A stretch of DNA of 64,000 nucleotides from Salegentibacter sp. (GTDB taxonomy: Bacteria > Bacteroidota > Bacteroidia > Flavobacteriales > Flavobacteriaceae), in the NCBI GenBank assembly GCA_017795085.1, contig CP051246.1, positions 2,420,514-2,484,513 on the forward strand, read 5' to 3'. The position numbers and the translations under genes are program-made. A model generated the notes under the pieces. The model ran no database searches. It was not told the DNA's origin and was given only the letters and a program-made list of their open reading frames with translations. Of the stretch, positions 1 through 8,527 are shown one piece after another (position 1 is the stretch's first letter; each line of letters begins with the position of its first letter).

Positions 1-2
1 AT

Positions 3-59
3 GAAAAACTGTATGTTGGAGGTTGGAATTCTAAAAGAGGAAATGGTGTAATACCGTAA
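3..59 (+). CDS. possible 3' end of an upstream gene (partial)
   Basis: Frame 3 stays open from the window edge to a TAA at 57-59 and would encode a short tail with the end ...VGGWNSKRGNGVIP. This could be the C-terminus of a gene starting outside the window. Frame 1 is also open for 16 codons, so the assignment is uncertain. A small hairpin follows at 71-93, as would fit a gene end. No family is recognised. Confidence 0.2.
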   Translation, partial: EKLYVGGWNSKRGNGVIP

Positions 60-70
60 AAATTAGATAT

Positions 71-93
71 TGCAATCCTGCTTCGGGATTGCA
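71..93. terminator. small stem-loop after the partial gene
   Basis: TGCAATCC (71-78) pairs with GGATTGCA (86-93) around a 7-nt loop, giving a perfect 8-bp stem. There is no run of T after it, so it is at best a weak intrinsic terminator or an mRNA-end hairpin. Confidence 0.3.
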
Positions 94-197
94 CACTTTA
101 CGGAAATCTCGGGCAGATTAAATAAATGGAATTTATTTAAAAAGCTGTGTAAAATATAGATTTATGATTCCTATATTTAAATTTCAAAATCCCATTT

Positions 198-773
198 ATG
201 AAATTTTTCCTACATCCCGTTTTACTCTTCCTTTTAATTATAAATCCGCTTCAATCCCAAACTCAAAACGAAGCAAAAATATATGTTGGAGTTACACAAA
301 GCTCTTTTGAAGGGGAAGGTTTGGATGGTGGAGCTTCCTTTGATGTAGAAAATGCTTATGAAGTCGGTTTTAAATATCTTCTGTACGTCACAGAGAACCT
401 GGCTTTAGAAAGCGGTTTAAATTATTGGAAAGCAGACGTAAAAATCAGTTCCTCGCCTATGCCCGACCAAACCATCCGTAACGAAATCCTTGAAATTACT
501 TCCATCCCTATTTTTGCCAATTTCACCTTTTCTGATTATTTTTTTATAAATGGCGGCCCAGTAATGGATTTTCAGTTTTCTGAAAATGATTTAGACAGCC
601 AATCCGGAATTGGGGTGGGTCTTGGTGCCGGTGCAAAATATCATTTCAACAATTTTCAGATTTTTATCAACCCTAATATTCGTCGCTATTCGGTTATACC
701 CTTTGAAGAGGAGAATTTTCATCAAAAATTAACCAGTTTTGGAGTACAGGCCGGAATTGGTTACCGATTTTAG
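198..773 (+). CDS. outer-membrane beta-barrel protein, porin family
   Basis: This 191-residue protein has a signal peptide (charged start, then LLFLLIINPLQSQ, probable cleavage near residue 21). The rest shows alternating hydrophobic and polar residues, Gly-rich turns such as GIGVGLGAGAKYHF, and a final strand ending in aromatic F (AGIGYRF), which is the usual recognition signal for outer-membrane barrel insertion. About eight strands would fit, as in OmpA-like/OMP_b-brl proteins. Ligand and role are unknown. It stands alone, 132 bp before nhaC. Confidence 0.7.
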   Translation: MKFFLHPVLLFLLIINPLQSQTQNEAKIYVGVTQSSFEGEGLDGGASFDVENAYEVGFKYLLYVTENLALESGLNYWKADVKISSSPMPDQTIRNEILEITSIPIFANFTFSDYFFINGGPVMDFQFSENDLDSQSGIGVGLGAGAKYHFNNFQIFINPNIRRYSVIPFEEENFHQKLTSFGVQAGIGYRF

Positions 774-905
774 TAATTAAATCAGTTATTTCAAAGAAGC
801 TTTATGAGGAAACTTGTCGATTTGCCTTTAAAATCGTAAAATTACGCTCGGAAATATAGCGCAGCCTTAGAATTTTTCAAATAGTACTGCCTTCTAAAAA
901 CACTC

Positions 906-2399
906 ATGGAAAACAAATCTAACGCTACTTCTCAGGATGAAAACATTTCACATAAGCCGGAAATCGGACTTGGAGCAGCTTTAATTCCGGTTATAGCCCT
1001 TATCGCGATGTTGGCCTTTAATGTATTTGTATTTGGAGATGATTCCCTAAGCGGCTCCAATCAATTTGTACTTTTACTGGGAGGTGCGGTGGCGGCCATT
1101 ATTGGCTATTTCAATAATGTGGAATATGATAAAATGATTGATGAAGTGGCCGGAAATATTCAAAGCACGGCCGGAGCTATTCTTATTTTATTAATGGTAG
1201 GTGCATTGGCGGGAACCTGGTTAATTTCAGGAATTATTCCCACAATGATATATTATGGGTTGCAAATTCTAAACCCAAGTATTTTTCTGGCGGCCTGTGT
1301 AATTATTTGCGCAGTAATTTCAGTGGCCACGGGAAGTAGTTGGACCACCTCGGCAACCGTGGGAATTGCGCTTATCGGAATTGCCGAAGCATTGGGCATT
1401 TCAGTAGGGATGACGGCCGGCGCCATACTTTCAGGTGCTTATTTTGGTGATAAACTATCCCCTTTAAGCGATACCACCAACCTTGCCCCCGCTATGGCCG
1501 GCACTGACTTGTTTACCCATATTCGTTATATGACGCTTACCACCGTACCAACCATTTTAATAACACTTATCATTTTCATAATTATCGGCTTTAATCTGGA
1601 TACTTCAGGAAATACCGATACTTCGGCCATTTTAACCTCTATTAAAAATTCATTTACCATTACTCCATGGCTATTTTTAGTCCCGGCTATTGTAATTGCT
1701 TTAATTATAAAAAAGACTTCCCCGTTAATCGCTTTGCTTCTAGGTACCCTACTAGGCGCCGGCGCCGCATTGATTTTTCAGCCGGGTATTGTAGCTCAAA
1801 TATCAGGAACTTCCAATCTTAATTTCATTAGCGGTTATCGCGGTGTGATGCAAGCCATTACCGTAGATACCGCAGTTGAAACCGATAATGAGAACTTAAA
1901 CGATCTTTTTTCTTCCGGGGGAATGGCAGGAATGCTCGGTACCATCTGGCTAATTATATGTGCAATGGTTTTTGGGGGAATTATGGAAGCTATTGGCGCG
2001 CTGGCCAGAATTAGTAAAGCCTTACTGAATTTATTTCACACCACTTTCGGCTTGTTTGCCAGCACGGTTTTTAGCTGTTTAGCTTTAAACGCTACGGCTT
2101 CAGACCAGTATTTAGCAATTGTAGTACCGGGAAAAATGTTTGCCAAAGCTTATCGTGATAAAGGCCTGGCTCCAGAAAATTTAAGTCGGGCTTTGGAAGA
2201 TTCTGGTACCGTAACTTCAGTTATGATTCCCTGGAATACCTGCGGCGCATACCATAGCGGAGTACTTGGAGTCCCCACCTTAAGTTATGCGGGTTATGCT
2301 TTCTTTAATTATTTGAGTCCGTTTATGACCTTGCTTTTTGCTGCTTTCGGTATAAAAATTAAACAATTAAGCGAATCGACAAAAAATCAAACCGCTTAA
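906..2399 (+). CDS. nhaC: Na+/H+ antiporter, NhaC family
   Basis: The 497-residue polytopic inner-membrane protein has about 11-13 hydrophobic segments and a soluble N-terminus of roughly 20 residues. The stretch SGAYFGDKLSPLSDTTNLA (around residues 175-195) is a conserved NhaC feature, as is the SDQYLAIVVPGKMF segment near 400. NhaC-family carriers exchange cytoplasmic Na+ for external H+ and support pH and salt homeostasis, which fits a marine or halotolerant host. It looks monocistronic. Family assignment is strong; the exact substrate (some members exchange malate/lactate with Na+) cannot be read from sequence. Confidence 0.88.
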   Translation: MENKSNATSQDENISHKPEIGLGAALIPVIALIAMLAFNVFVFGDDSLSGSNQFVLLLGGAVAAIIGYFNNVEYDKMIDEVAGNIQSTAGAILILLMVGALAGTWLISGIIPTMIYYGLQILNPSIFLAACVIICAVISVATGSSWTTSATVGIALIGIAEALGISVGMTAGAILSGAYFGDKLSPLSDTTNLAPAMAGTDLFTHIRYMTLTTVPTILITLIIFIIIGFNLDTSGNTDTSAILTSIKNSFTITPWLFLVPAIVIALIIKKTSPLIALLLGTLLGAGAALIFQPGIVAQISGTSNLNFISGYRGVMQAITVDTAVETDNENLNDLFSSGGMAGMLGTIWLIICAMVFGGIMEAIGALARISKALLNLFHTTFGLFASTVFSCLALNATASDQYLAIVVPGKMFAKAYRDKGLAPENLSRALEDSGTVTSVMIPWNTCGAYHSGVLGVPTLSYAGYAFFNYLSPFMTLLFAAFGIKIKQLSESTKNQTA

Positions 2400-2530
2400 A
2401 ACCCCAGTACTTTCAGCTAAAATACTATTAAATTGATAAGACCTATTCAATTTATTCAACTCTATAAATAAAATTTATCATAAAATAATATTTTAAAATT
2501 TCAATAACTTTTCACATCGAAATCATTAGC

Positions 2531-2538
2531 TAAATTTG
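2531..2538 (+). promoter_or_regulatory. -7 promoter element of the peroxiredoxin gene
   Basis: TAAATTTG matches the Bacteroidota -7 consensus TAnnTTTG and lies 45 nt before the ATG at 2584. No clear -33 element is seen. Confidence 0.55.
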
Positions 2539-2583
2539 CATACAGATTACAACGAAGTTCAATAAATTAAAAACAGATTTAAT

Positions 2584-3222
2584 ATGTCATTAGTCGGAAA
2601 AAAATTTCCAAATTTAAGTGTAAATGCAATGGATGAAATGGGCGACACTTTCCAATTGAATATTTTGGAAGAAGCTCAGAAAAACAAGAAAAAAGTATTG
2701 CTTTTCTGGTACCCAAAAGATTTCACTTTTGTTTGCCCAACTGAGTTGCACGCTTTTCAAAAAGCCGCTGAAGAATTTGAGAAAAGAAATGTTATGGTAG
2801 TAGGTGCTTCTTGCGATACTGCTGAAGTTCACTTTGCATGGCTAAACACTCCAAAAGATAACGGAGGAATTGAAGGTGTAAAATACCCAATTCTAGCCGA
2901 CTCAAATCGTAACCTAAGTTCAAGACTTGGTATTCTTGATATAAGCAATGAAACCTACGATGAAGAAACCGGAGATCTTACTGTCGAAGGAGATAACGTA
3001 ACTTACCGAGCTACATACCTTATTGATGAAGAAGGTAAAATCTTTCATGAAGGAGTTAACGATATGCCATTGGGTAGAAATGTAGCTGAATTTTTAAGGT
3101 TGGTAGACGCTTATACTCATGTTCAGGAAAAAGGTGAGGTTTGCCCGGCAAACTGGGAAGAAGGCAAAGAGGCTATGAATGCCGATAGAGATGGTGTTGC
3201 TTCTTACCTAAGCTTAAACTAA
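2584..3222 (+). CDS. 2-Cys peroxiredoxin (AhpC/Prx1 type)
   Basis: A 212-residue cytoplasmic thiol peroxidase that reduces H2O2 and organic peroxides. The peroxidatic cysteine is C51 in FTFVCPTELHAF and the resolving cysteine is C187 in GEVCPANW, so it is a typical 2-Cys enzyme with an intact C-terminal arm. It has its own promoter motif at 2531 and is followed by a thioredoxin-like protein that may recycle its disulfide. A palindromic 120-bp repeat separates the two genes, so they may be separate transcripts. No AhpF reductase is in the window. Confidence 0.93.
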   Translation: MSLVGKKFPNLSVNAMDEMGDTFQLNILEEAQKNKKKVLLFWYPKDFTFVCPTELHAFQKAAEEFEKRNVMVVGASCDTAEVHFAWLNTPKDNGGIEGVKYPILADSNRNLSSRLGILDISNETYDEETGDLTVEGDNVTYRATYLIDEEGKIFHEGVNDMPLGRNVAEFLRLVDAYTHVQEKGEVCPANWEEGKEAMNADRDGVASYLSLN

Positions 3223-3237
3223 GAAAAAGCTATTTAG

Positions 3238-3357
3238 GCTGTATTAAAATCTTTGAAATGAGTCATTGCGAGGTACAAAGCAATCTTAAAATATCTCGTA
3301 ATCAGGTTGAAGATTACTTCACTGCGTTCGTAATGACGCATTAGATTTTAATACAGC
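3238..3357. repeat. palindromic intergenic repeat with 15-bp terminal inverted repeats (MITE-like)
   Basis: GCTGTATTAAAATCT (3238-3252) and its exact reverse complement (3343-3357) bound a 120-bp element. Internal arms also pair imperfectly (GTCATTGCGAG with TTCGTAATGAC; AAGCAATCT with AGATTACTT), so the whole unit can fold into one long hairpin. The 'TCATTGCGAG...AATGACG' core resembles interspersed repeats common between flavobacterial genes. No open frame is inside. It could act as a transcript end for the peroxiredoxin gene. Confidence 0.6.
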
Positions 3358-3407
3358 TTTTAAAAAATAAAGCCTTTTTTAAAGGCAGACAAAGAAAAAG
3401 AAAAATT

Positions 3408-3722
3408 ATGGTTAAAGAATTAGATCAGGATAATCTTAGCGAAATAGTGGAAAACAACGATACGGTTGTAGTACAATATATGGCTGGATGGTGTGGCAAT
3501 TGCCGCCTGATGAAACCAAAATTCAAAAAATTGGCTTCAGAAAATAAAAACACAACGTTTTTACTGGTAGATGCCGAAAAATATCCGGAATCAAGAAAAC
3601 TGGCCAATGTAGACAACCTACCCACTTTTGCCACTTTTAAAAACGGAAGTTTTAAAAACCAGGTTCAAACCAACAAATTTGAGCCCCTAAAAGACTTAGT
3701 AAATGAAGTTACCAATAATTAA
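3408..3722 (+). CDS. thioredoxin-family protein with WCGNC active site
   Basis: A 104-residue single-domain thioredoxin fold. The redox motif is WCGNC (C29, C32) rather than the classical WCGPC, and the cis-proline loop is seen at NLPTFATF. There is no signal peptide, so it acts in the cytoplasm, probably as a reductant for the adjacent peroxiredoxins. Its last 20 nt overlap the start of the next gene, which implies coupled translation. The Asn in place of Pro should raise the redox potential relative to standard thioredoxin (general knowledge; not measurable here). Confidence 0.85.
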   Translation: MVKELDQDNLSEIVENNDTVVVQYMAGWCGNCRLMKPKFKKLASENKNTTFLLVDAEKYPESRKLANVDNLPTFATFKNGSFKNQVQTNKFEPLKDLVNEVTNN

Positions 3723-3951
3723 ACATTTAGCCAGGGAAAACGATGCCAAAGCTATGGAAAATACCATCTCAGTTTTGGAAAGTTATTCTGAACATCGCGC
3801 TGTAAAAGAAGATGAGATGGATGTTATTGGCGAGTTAATCTCTAATCTTTGCGGTGCTGTAGAGGTAAAATATTCAATTGAAGGAGGAACTCCCGAGAAA
3901 GATGCCTGCAACAATTTTATGCAAAAAGTAGTAGGTTCTATAGATCGCTAA
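3703..3951 (+). CDS. small conserved protein, DUF6952-like
   Basis: An 82-residue soluble protein, largely helical, with two cysteines (in SNLCGAVEVKY and KDACNNFM). It starts inside the end of the thioredoxin gene (3703-3722 shared) and is closed by a strong terminator at 3974. Small proteins of this kind regularly sit beside thioredoxin and peroxiredoxin genes in flavobacteria and have been given a DUF number (DUF6952 from memory). The function is unknown; the tight coupling suggests a partner in thiol redox chemistry. Confidence 0.65.
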   Translation: MKLPIIKHLARENDAKAMENTISVLESYSEHRAVKEDEMDVIGELISNLCGAVEVKYSIEGGTPEKDACNNFMQKVVGSIDR

Positions 3952-3973
3952 TAGGTAGCTAAACCTTTTATTT

Positions 3974-4010
3974 AAGCCCGTTTCAAAAATTTGAAACGGG
4001 CTTTTTGTTT
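3974..4010 (+). terminator. rho-independent terminator of the thioredoxin/DUF6952 transcript
   Basis: A perfect 13-bp stem (3974-3986 with 3991-4003) and a 4-nt loop are followed by TTTTGTTTTT. It ends the unit just after the small gene and isolates it from tpx. Confidence 0.88.
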
Positions 4011-4071
4011 TTATGATAATTTTAGTAAAAGCCAATTTCATAAATCCTAAATTTAGCCGTAAAAAATTACT

Positions 4072-4572
4072 ATGGCACGAATTACGCTTAAAGACAACCC
4101 CATAAACACCTATGGAAGCCTGCCAGAAACCGGCGAAAAAGCTCCACATTTTGAATTGATAAAATCTGATCTTAGCACAGCTACTTTAAGTGATTACCAC
4201 GGAAAACGAGTAATTATGAATATTTTTCCTAGTATTGATACCGGTGTTTGTGCAACCTCGGTACGCAATTTTAATGAGCGGGTAAAAAAATTAGATAACA
4301 CTGTAGTTCTATGCATTTCTCGAGATCTTCCATTTGCACAAAAACGATTTGTGAACGATGAAGAACTGAAAAACGTCATTAACCTTTCAGATTTTAAAGA
4401 ACGGAATTTTGGAAAAGACTACGGATTAGAAATTATAGACGGGCCTTTTGAAGGTTTACTTTCCCGGGTAGTTATTGTTCTTAATGAAAATGGCAAAGTT
4501 ATTTATTCTGAACAGGTTCCTGAAATTAGCCAAGAGCCAGATTATCTTGAAGCCTTAAAAACACTCTTGTAA
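4072..4572 (+). CDS. tpx: thiol peroxidase Tpx lacking the usual resolving cysteine
   Basis: A 166-residue peroxiredoxin of the Tpx group, acting on lipid hydroperoxides and H2O2. The peroxidatic cysteine is C60 in SIDTGVCATSVRNFN, with the family's Thr and Arg. In classical Tpx the resolving cysteine lies in LPFAQxRFCGAEG; here that position reads LPFAQKRFVNDEE, so the cysteine is replaced by Val. Only C81 (VLCISRD) remains as a second thiol. The enzyme may therefore work as a 1-Cys peroxidase or use C81. The stop overlaps the dgkA start (TAATG). Confidence 0.9.
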   Translation: MARITLKDNPINTYGSLPETGEKAPHFELIKSDLSTATLSDYHGKRVIMNIFPSIDTGVCATSVRNFNERVKKLDNTVVLCISRDLPFAQKRFVNDEELKNVINLSDFKERNFGKDYGLEIIDGPFEGLLSRVVIVLNENGKVIYSEQVPEISQEPDYLEALKTLL

Positions 4573-4943
4573 TGCGTGACTCTTTCCTCGGAAAACGTAT
4601 AAGAGGTGGAGGTTACGCTATAAAAGGAGCCTGGTTGCTACTACGCCGTGAGGGCAGCATCCAGGTTCAATTTGCTATCGGCATTTTGGTAACTATTGCC
4701 GGTATTTATTTTGAAATTACCAAAACCGAGTGGCTTTTTCAATTTGGAGCTATTGGCCTGGTGATGGCCGCTGAAGGTCTCAATAGCGCTATTGAAGCAC
4801 TTGCCGATTTTGTTCACCCCGATTTTCATAGTAAAATAGGCCATATTAAAGATGTTGCTGCCGGCGGGGTATTCTTTGCAGCTTTATTCGCTGCTATTAT
4901 TGGGCTAATTATTTATATTCCTTATTTTCAAAATCTTTTTTAA
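4572..4943 (+). CDS. dgkA: diacylglycerol kinase, DgkA family
   Basis: A 123-residue inner-membrane protein with an amphipathic N-terminus and three membrane segments. The motif AAEGLNSAIEALADFV carries the conserved Glu/Asn/Glu used for ATP-Mg binding and catalysis in the small trimeric DAGK family, and a later FHSKIGHIKDVAAGGV segment is also conserved. In Bacteroidota, members may phosphorylate diacylglycerol or undecaprenol. It overlaps tpx and the next hydrolase gene by one base each (TAATG), implying a coupled operon. Confidence 0.88.
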   Translation: MRDSFLGKRIRGGGYAIKGAWLLLRREGSIQVQFAIGILVTIAGIYFEITKTEWLFQFGAIGLVMAAEGLNSAIEALADFVHPDFHSKIGHIKDVAAGGVFFAALFAAIIGLIIYIPYFQNLF

Positions 4944-5947
4944 TGAATTTATTAAAAAATCTGCTCTTCCTTATTTATATCCTAATGTCTCCTTTATCCC
5001 TTGTTGCACAGGAAGATTTAAAGAATTTAGAGCTTCAGCTGGAAAATTATGAGTATCCGTTTGAAACTAAGTTTTTTGAATTTGAGGCGCAAAAGCAAGA
5101 CCTGGAAATGGGCTATATTTTGGAAACTCCCGATAATTTTAACGGAAAAACGGTAATGCTGCTCCACGGTAAGAATTTTAATGGCGCTTATTGGGAAACA
5201 ACTATTCAAGCTTTAAAGGATAAAGGCTATCGGGTTTTGGCACCAGATCAAATTGGTTTTGGCAAATCCACCAAGCCTGATTATTTTCATTATACTTTTC
5301 AGCAACTTGCAGAAAATACCAAAAGGCTTCTTAATGAATTAAAAATAGAAAAAACCTCCGTTTTGGGGCATTCTATGGGCGGTATGCTGGCTACACGCTT
5401 TGCTTTAATGTACCCCAATAGCGTAGAAAAATTGATTCTTGCCAACCCTATCGGACTTGAAGACTGGAAAATAAAAGTCCCCTATCAAAGTGTAGATGAT
5501 TGGTACCAAAAGGAGCTTCAAAAAGATTATGAAGCAATAAAAAATTATCAGCAGAAAAATTATTACGACGGCAAATGGAATAAAGATTACGCTAAATGGG
5601 CAAAACTTCTGGCCGGATGGACTTTAAATAAAAACTACGAAAAAATTGCCTGGAATGCTGCCCTTACCTATGATATGGTTTTCACCCAACCTGTGGCTTA
5701 TGAATTTCAGAACCTTAAAAGCCCTACATTACTAATTATAGGAACACGCGACCGGACGGCACTGGGTAAAGACCATGTTGATGAACATACCGCTGTTAAA
5801 ATGGGCCGTTATAACCGCCTGGGAAAAGAAACCGTCAATAAAATTCCAAATGCAAAACTGGTAGAAATCGAAAATGTAGGCCATCTCCCGCATATTGAAG
5901 CTTTTTTTAAATTTATTAATCCGCTATTGGATTATTTGGAAAAATAA
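4943..5947 (+). CDS. secreted alpha/beta hydrolase
   Basis: A 334-residue protein with an N-terminal signal peptide (LLKNLLFLIYILMSPLSLVAQ) and the alpha/beta-hydrolase fold. The oxyanion stretch MLLHGKNFNGAYW, nucleophile elbow GHSMGG, the acidic residue in IIGTRDRTA and the final histidine in VGHLPHIE form the catalytic set. It is predicted periplasmic. Relatives include esterases, lipases and haloperoxidase-like enzymes, and the substrate cannot be predicted. Third gene of the tpx-dgkA unit. Confidence 0.82.
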   Translation: MNLLKNLLFLIYILMSPLSLVAQEDLKNLELQLENYEYPFETKFFEFEAQKQDLEMGYILETPDNFNGKTVMLLHGKNFNGAYWETTIQALKDKGYRVLAPDQIGFGKSTKPDYFHYTFQQLAENTKRLLNELKIEKTSVLGHSMGGMLATRFALMYPNSVEKLILANPIGLEDWKIKVPYQSVDDWYQKELQKDYEAIKNYQQKNYYDGKWNKDYAKWAKLLAGWTLNKNYEKIAWNAALTYDMVFTQPVAYEFQNLKSPTLLIIGTRDRTALGKDHVDEHTAVKMGRYNRLGKETVNKIPNAKLVEIENVGHLPHIEAFFKFINPLLDYLEK

Positions 5948-6033
5948 ATAGCGTTAAGTCCCGTTATTACTGAGCATTTTACAAATACTCCGAGCAAAGA
6001 AATATTTTCTTTATTTTAGACGGGGTGAATTTG

Positions 6034-6041
6034 TATTTTTG
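6034..6041 (+). promoter_or_regulatory. -7 promoter element of ftsK
   Basis: TATTTTTG matches TAnnTTTG and lies 23 nt before the ATG at 6064. It sits inside the possible GTG-started extension (6025), which argues for the ATG start. Confidence 0.55.
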
Positions 6042-6063
6042 CCCAAAATCGCGCTTAACCTTT

Positions 6064-8436
6064 ATGGCTCAAAAAAAGACCTCAACCAAAAAATCTACTG
6101 CAAAAAAAACTACCCGAAACCCCTTTAAAGTCAATCGACAGCAAAAGGTTGTTATCGGTAGTTTTCTGATGTTGTTTGGAATAGCGCTTTTAGTAGCTTT
6201 CTTTTCATTTTTATTAAACTGGCAGGCAGATCAAAGTACTTTAGAACTTTTTGCCAATCGCGAAGTAGAAGCCAAAAACTGGCTAAGCAAATTTGGCGCC
6301 ATGGTTAGTGATTTTTTTATGTACCAGGGTTTTGGGATAGCCGCATTTGTATTCGCTTTTTTAATTTCCCTTAGCGGAATTCACATGTTTTTTAATCTCA
6401 AGAATTTCAAACTCGGGGGATACTGGTTTTGGGGAATTCTGGTAATGGTATGGCTTGCAGTGTTTTTTGGTTTTTTTGCTAAAACCAATGCCCTGCTCGG
6501 AGGCCGCATAGGTTATGAGACCAATGATTTTCTCCAGGATTATTTAGGTTTTTTTGGTACGGTTTTGTTAATGCTCTTTCTATTTATTGCCTATTTAAGC
6601 CTAAGATTGAAAATCACTCCGGAATTAATTGGAAGTTTCCTTAGGAAGAAAAAAGAAGCCATTGATGCCGAGTTTGCAAAAGGGAAATCTGAAACTTCAG
6701 AAACCGAAGAAGAAAGAGACTGGAAAGAAAAAACAGTAAAAACCCCTGATGAAGGTGCTGCTGAAATCAATTTAGAAACAACTCCCACTACTGAAGAACC
6801 GGTTAAGTCATCCAAATCCACTCCAAAAACAAATACCGATTCTGAAGAAGTAGAAATGGAAGTGGAAGCGGCGGCTGAAGAAGAGGAGATTGATGATAAA
6901 AACGCTGCTAACAACATTGTAAAAGACTTTGGGGAGTTTGACCCTACTCTGGAACTCAGTAATTATAAATTCCCGACCACAGAATTACTTGAAGATTATG
7001 GCGGTGGCATTACCGTAGACCAGGAAGAACTGGAAGAACATAAAAACCGCATCGTAGATACGCTTAAAAACTACAAAATTGAAATCGCACAAATTAAAGC
7101 TACAGTTGGGCCAACAGTAACTTTATATGAAATAATACCCGAAGCAGGCATCAGGATTTCAAAAATCAAAAACCTGGAAGATGATATCGCGCTATCGCTT
7201 TCAGCCCTGGGAATACGGATTATAGCGCCTATTCCAGGAAAAGGAACCATCGGTATTGAAGTACCCAACAAAAATGCTTCTATTGTTTCGATGCGTTCGG
7301 TAATCGCTTCCCCGAAATTCCGCAATGCCGAGATGGAATTGCCAATGGCTTTGGGAAAAACAATTTCAAATGAGACTTTTGTGGTAGATCTCGCCAAAAT
7401 GCCCCATATGCTTATGGCCGGAGCCACCGGGCAGGGTAAATCGGTTGGTCTAAATGCCATTCTAACCTCCCTACTCTACTCCAAACATCCTGCAGAAGTA
7501 AAATTTGTGCTGGTAGATCCAAAAAAAGTGGAACTTACACTTTTTAATAAAATTGAACGGCATTATCTGGCAAAACTTCCCGATAGTGGGGATGCCATTA
7601 TTACCGATAACACCAAAGTAATAAATACACTAAACTCGCTTTGTATTGAAATGGACAATCGTTATGAACTGCTGAAAGACGCAATGGTCCGTAATATCAA
7701 GGAATACAACACCAAGTTTAAAGCTAGAAAATTAAATCCGGAAAACGGTCATAAATTTTTACCTTACATCGTGTTGGTAGTAGATGAGTTTGCCGATTTA
7801 ATAATGACAGCAGGTAAAGAAGTAGAAACCCCTATTGCCCGTCTGGCCCAGTTGGCACGTGCGATAGGTATTCATTTAATTATAGCCACACAACGGCCTT
7901 CGGTAAATGTTATTACGGGAATTATAAAAGCAAACTTCCCCGCCAGAATTGCTTTCAGGGTAACTTCAAAAATTGATTCCAGGACCATTTTAGACAGTCA
8001 GGGTGCCGATCAGCTAATTGGTCGCGGGGATATGCTCTTTACCCAGGGCAATGAATTAAGACGATTACAATGTGCTTTTGTAGACACCCCTGAAGTTGAT
8101 AAAATTACCGAATTTATCGGTTCGCAAAAAGCCTATCCCGATGCCCATCAACTTCCGGCCTACGAAGGCGAAGATAGTGGCACAGGAGTTGATATAGATG
8201 TGAGTGAAAGAGATAAACTCTTTCGGGAAGCTGCCGAAGTTATTGTAATCGCCCAACAGGGATCAGCCTCTTTACTACAACGTAAACTAAAATTAGGTTA
8301 TAACCGAGCTGGCCGAATTATAGACCAATTAGAAGCCGCCGGTATTGTAGGTCCTTTTGAAGGCAGCAAAGCCCGCCAGGTTTTGGTTACCGATCTGGCA
8401 GCTTTAGATGAATTGTTAAACGAAGAAAGTCCATAA
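6064..8436 (+). CDS. ftsK: DNA translocase FtsK/SpoIIIE
   Basis: A 790-residue septal DNA pump that segregates chromosome dimers during division. The N-terminus is Lys-rich (MAQKKTSTKKS) and followed by four membrane segments (about 30-180), an acidic low-complexity linker (about 215-290), and the alpha/beta motor domain with Walker A GATGQGKS near residue 453 and Walker B VLVVDEFADL near 573. The C-terminal winged-helix gamma domain (LLQRKLKLGYNRAGRIIDQLE) recognises KOPS-like sites. The ATG at 6064 is preferred over an in-frame GTG at 6025 because the promoter motif lies between them. lolA follows closely. Confidence 0.95.
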   Translation: MAQKKTSTKKSTAKKTTRNPFKVNRQQKVVIGSFLMLFGIALLVAFFSFLLNWQADQSTLELFANREVEAKNWLSKFGAMVSDFFMYQGFGIAAFVFAFLISLSGIHMFFNLKNFKLGGYWFWGILVMVWLAVFFGFFAKTNALLGGRIGYETNDFLQDYLGFFGTVLLMLFLFIAYLSLRLKITPELIGSFLRKKKEAIDAEFAKGKSETSETEEERDWKEKTVKTPDEGAAEINLETTPTTEEPVKSSKSTPKTNTDSEEVEMEVEAAAEEEEIDDKNAANNIVKDFGEFDPTLELSNYKFPTTELLEDYGGGITVDQEELEEHKNRIVDTLKNYKIEIAQIKATVGPTVTLYEIIPEAGIRISKIKNLEDDIALSLSALGIRIIAPIPGKGTIGIEVPNKNASIVSMRSVIASPKFRNAEMELPMALGKTISNETFVVDLAKMPHMLMAGATGQGKSVGLNAILTSLLYSKHPAEVKFVLVDPKKVELTLFNKIERHYLAKLPDSGDAIITDNTKVINTLNSLCIEMDNRYELLKDAMVRNIKEYNTKFKARKLNPENGHKFLPYIVLVVDEFADLIMTAGKEVETPIARLAQLARAIGIHLIIATQRPSVNVITGIIKANFPARIAFRVTSKIDSRTILDSQGADQLIGRGDMLFTQGNELRRLQCAFVDTPEVDKITEFIGSQKAYPDAHQLPAYEGEDSGTGVDIDVSERDKLFREAAEVIVIAQQGSASLLQRKLKLGYNRAGRIIDQLEAAGIVGPFEGSKARQVLVTDLAALDELLNEESP

Positions 8437-8527
8437 CCCAGAAATAATTTCATAAAAATTCAGGCTATAATAAAGGTCATTTCCAAGGGTATAAAAAATA
8501 AAATCAATGGCTTATAAATTTAAATTA

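Noticed and set aside
1..51. Small gene starting with the first ATG of the window (16 codons)
   Set aside because: Too short and without support; the third frame gives a more protein-like tail of an upstream gene.
5996..6012. AAAGAAA/TTTCTTT hairpin after the alpha/beta hydrolase gene
   Set aside because: All but one pair are A-T, the loop is 3 nt, and there is no proper T run, so a terminator call is not supported.
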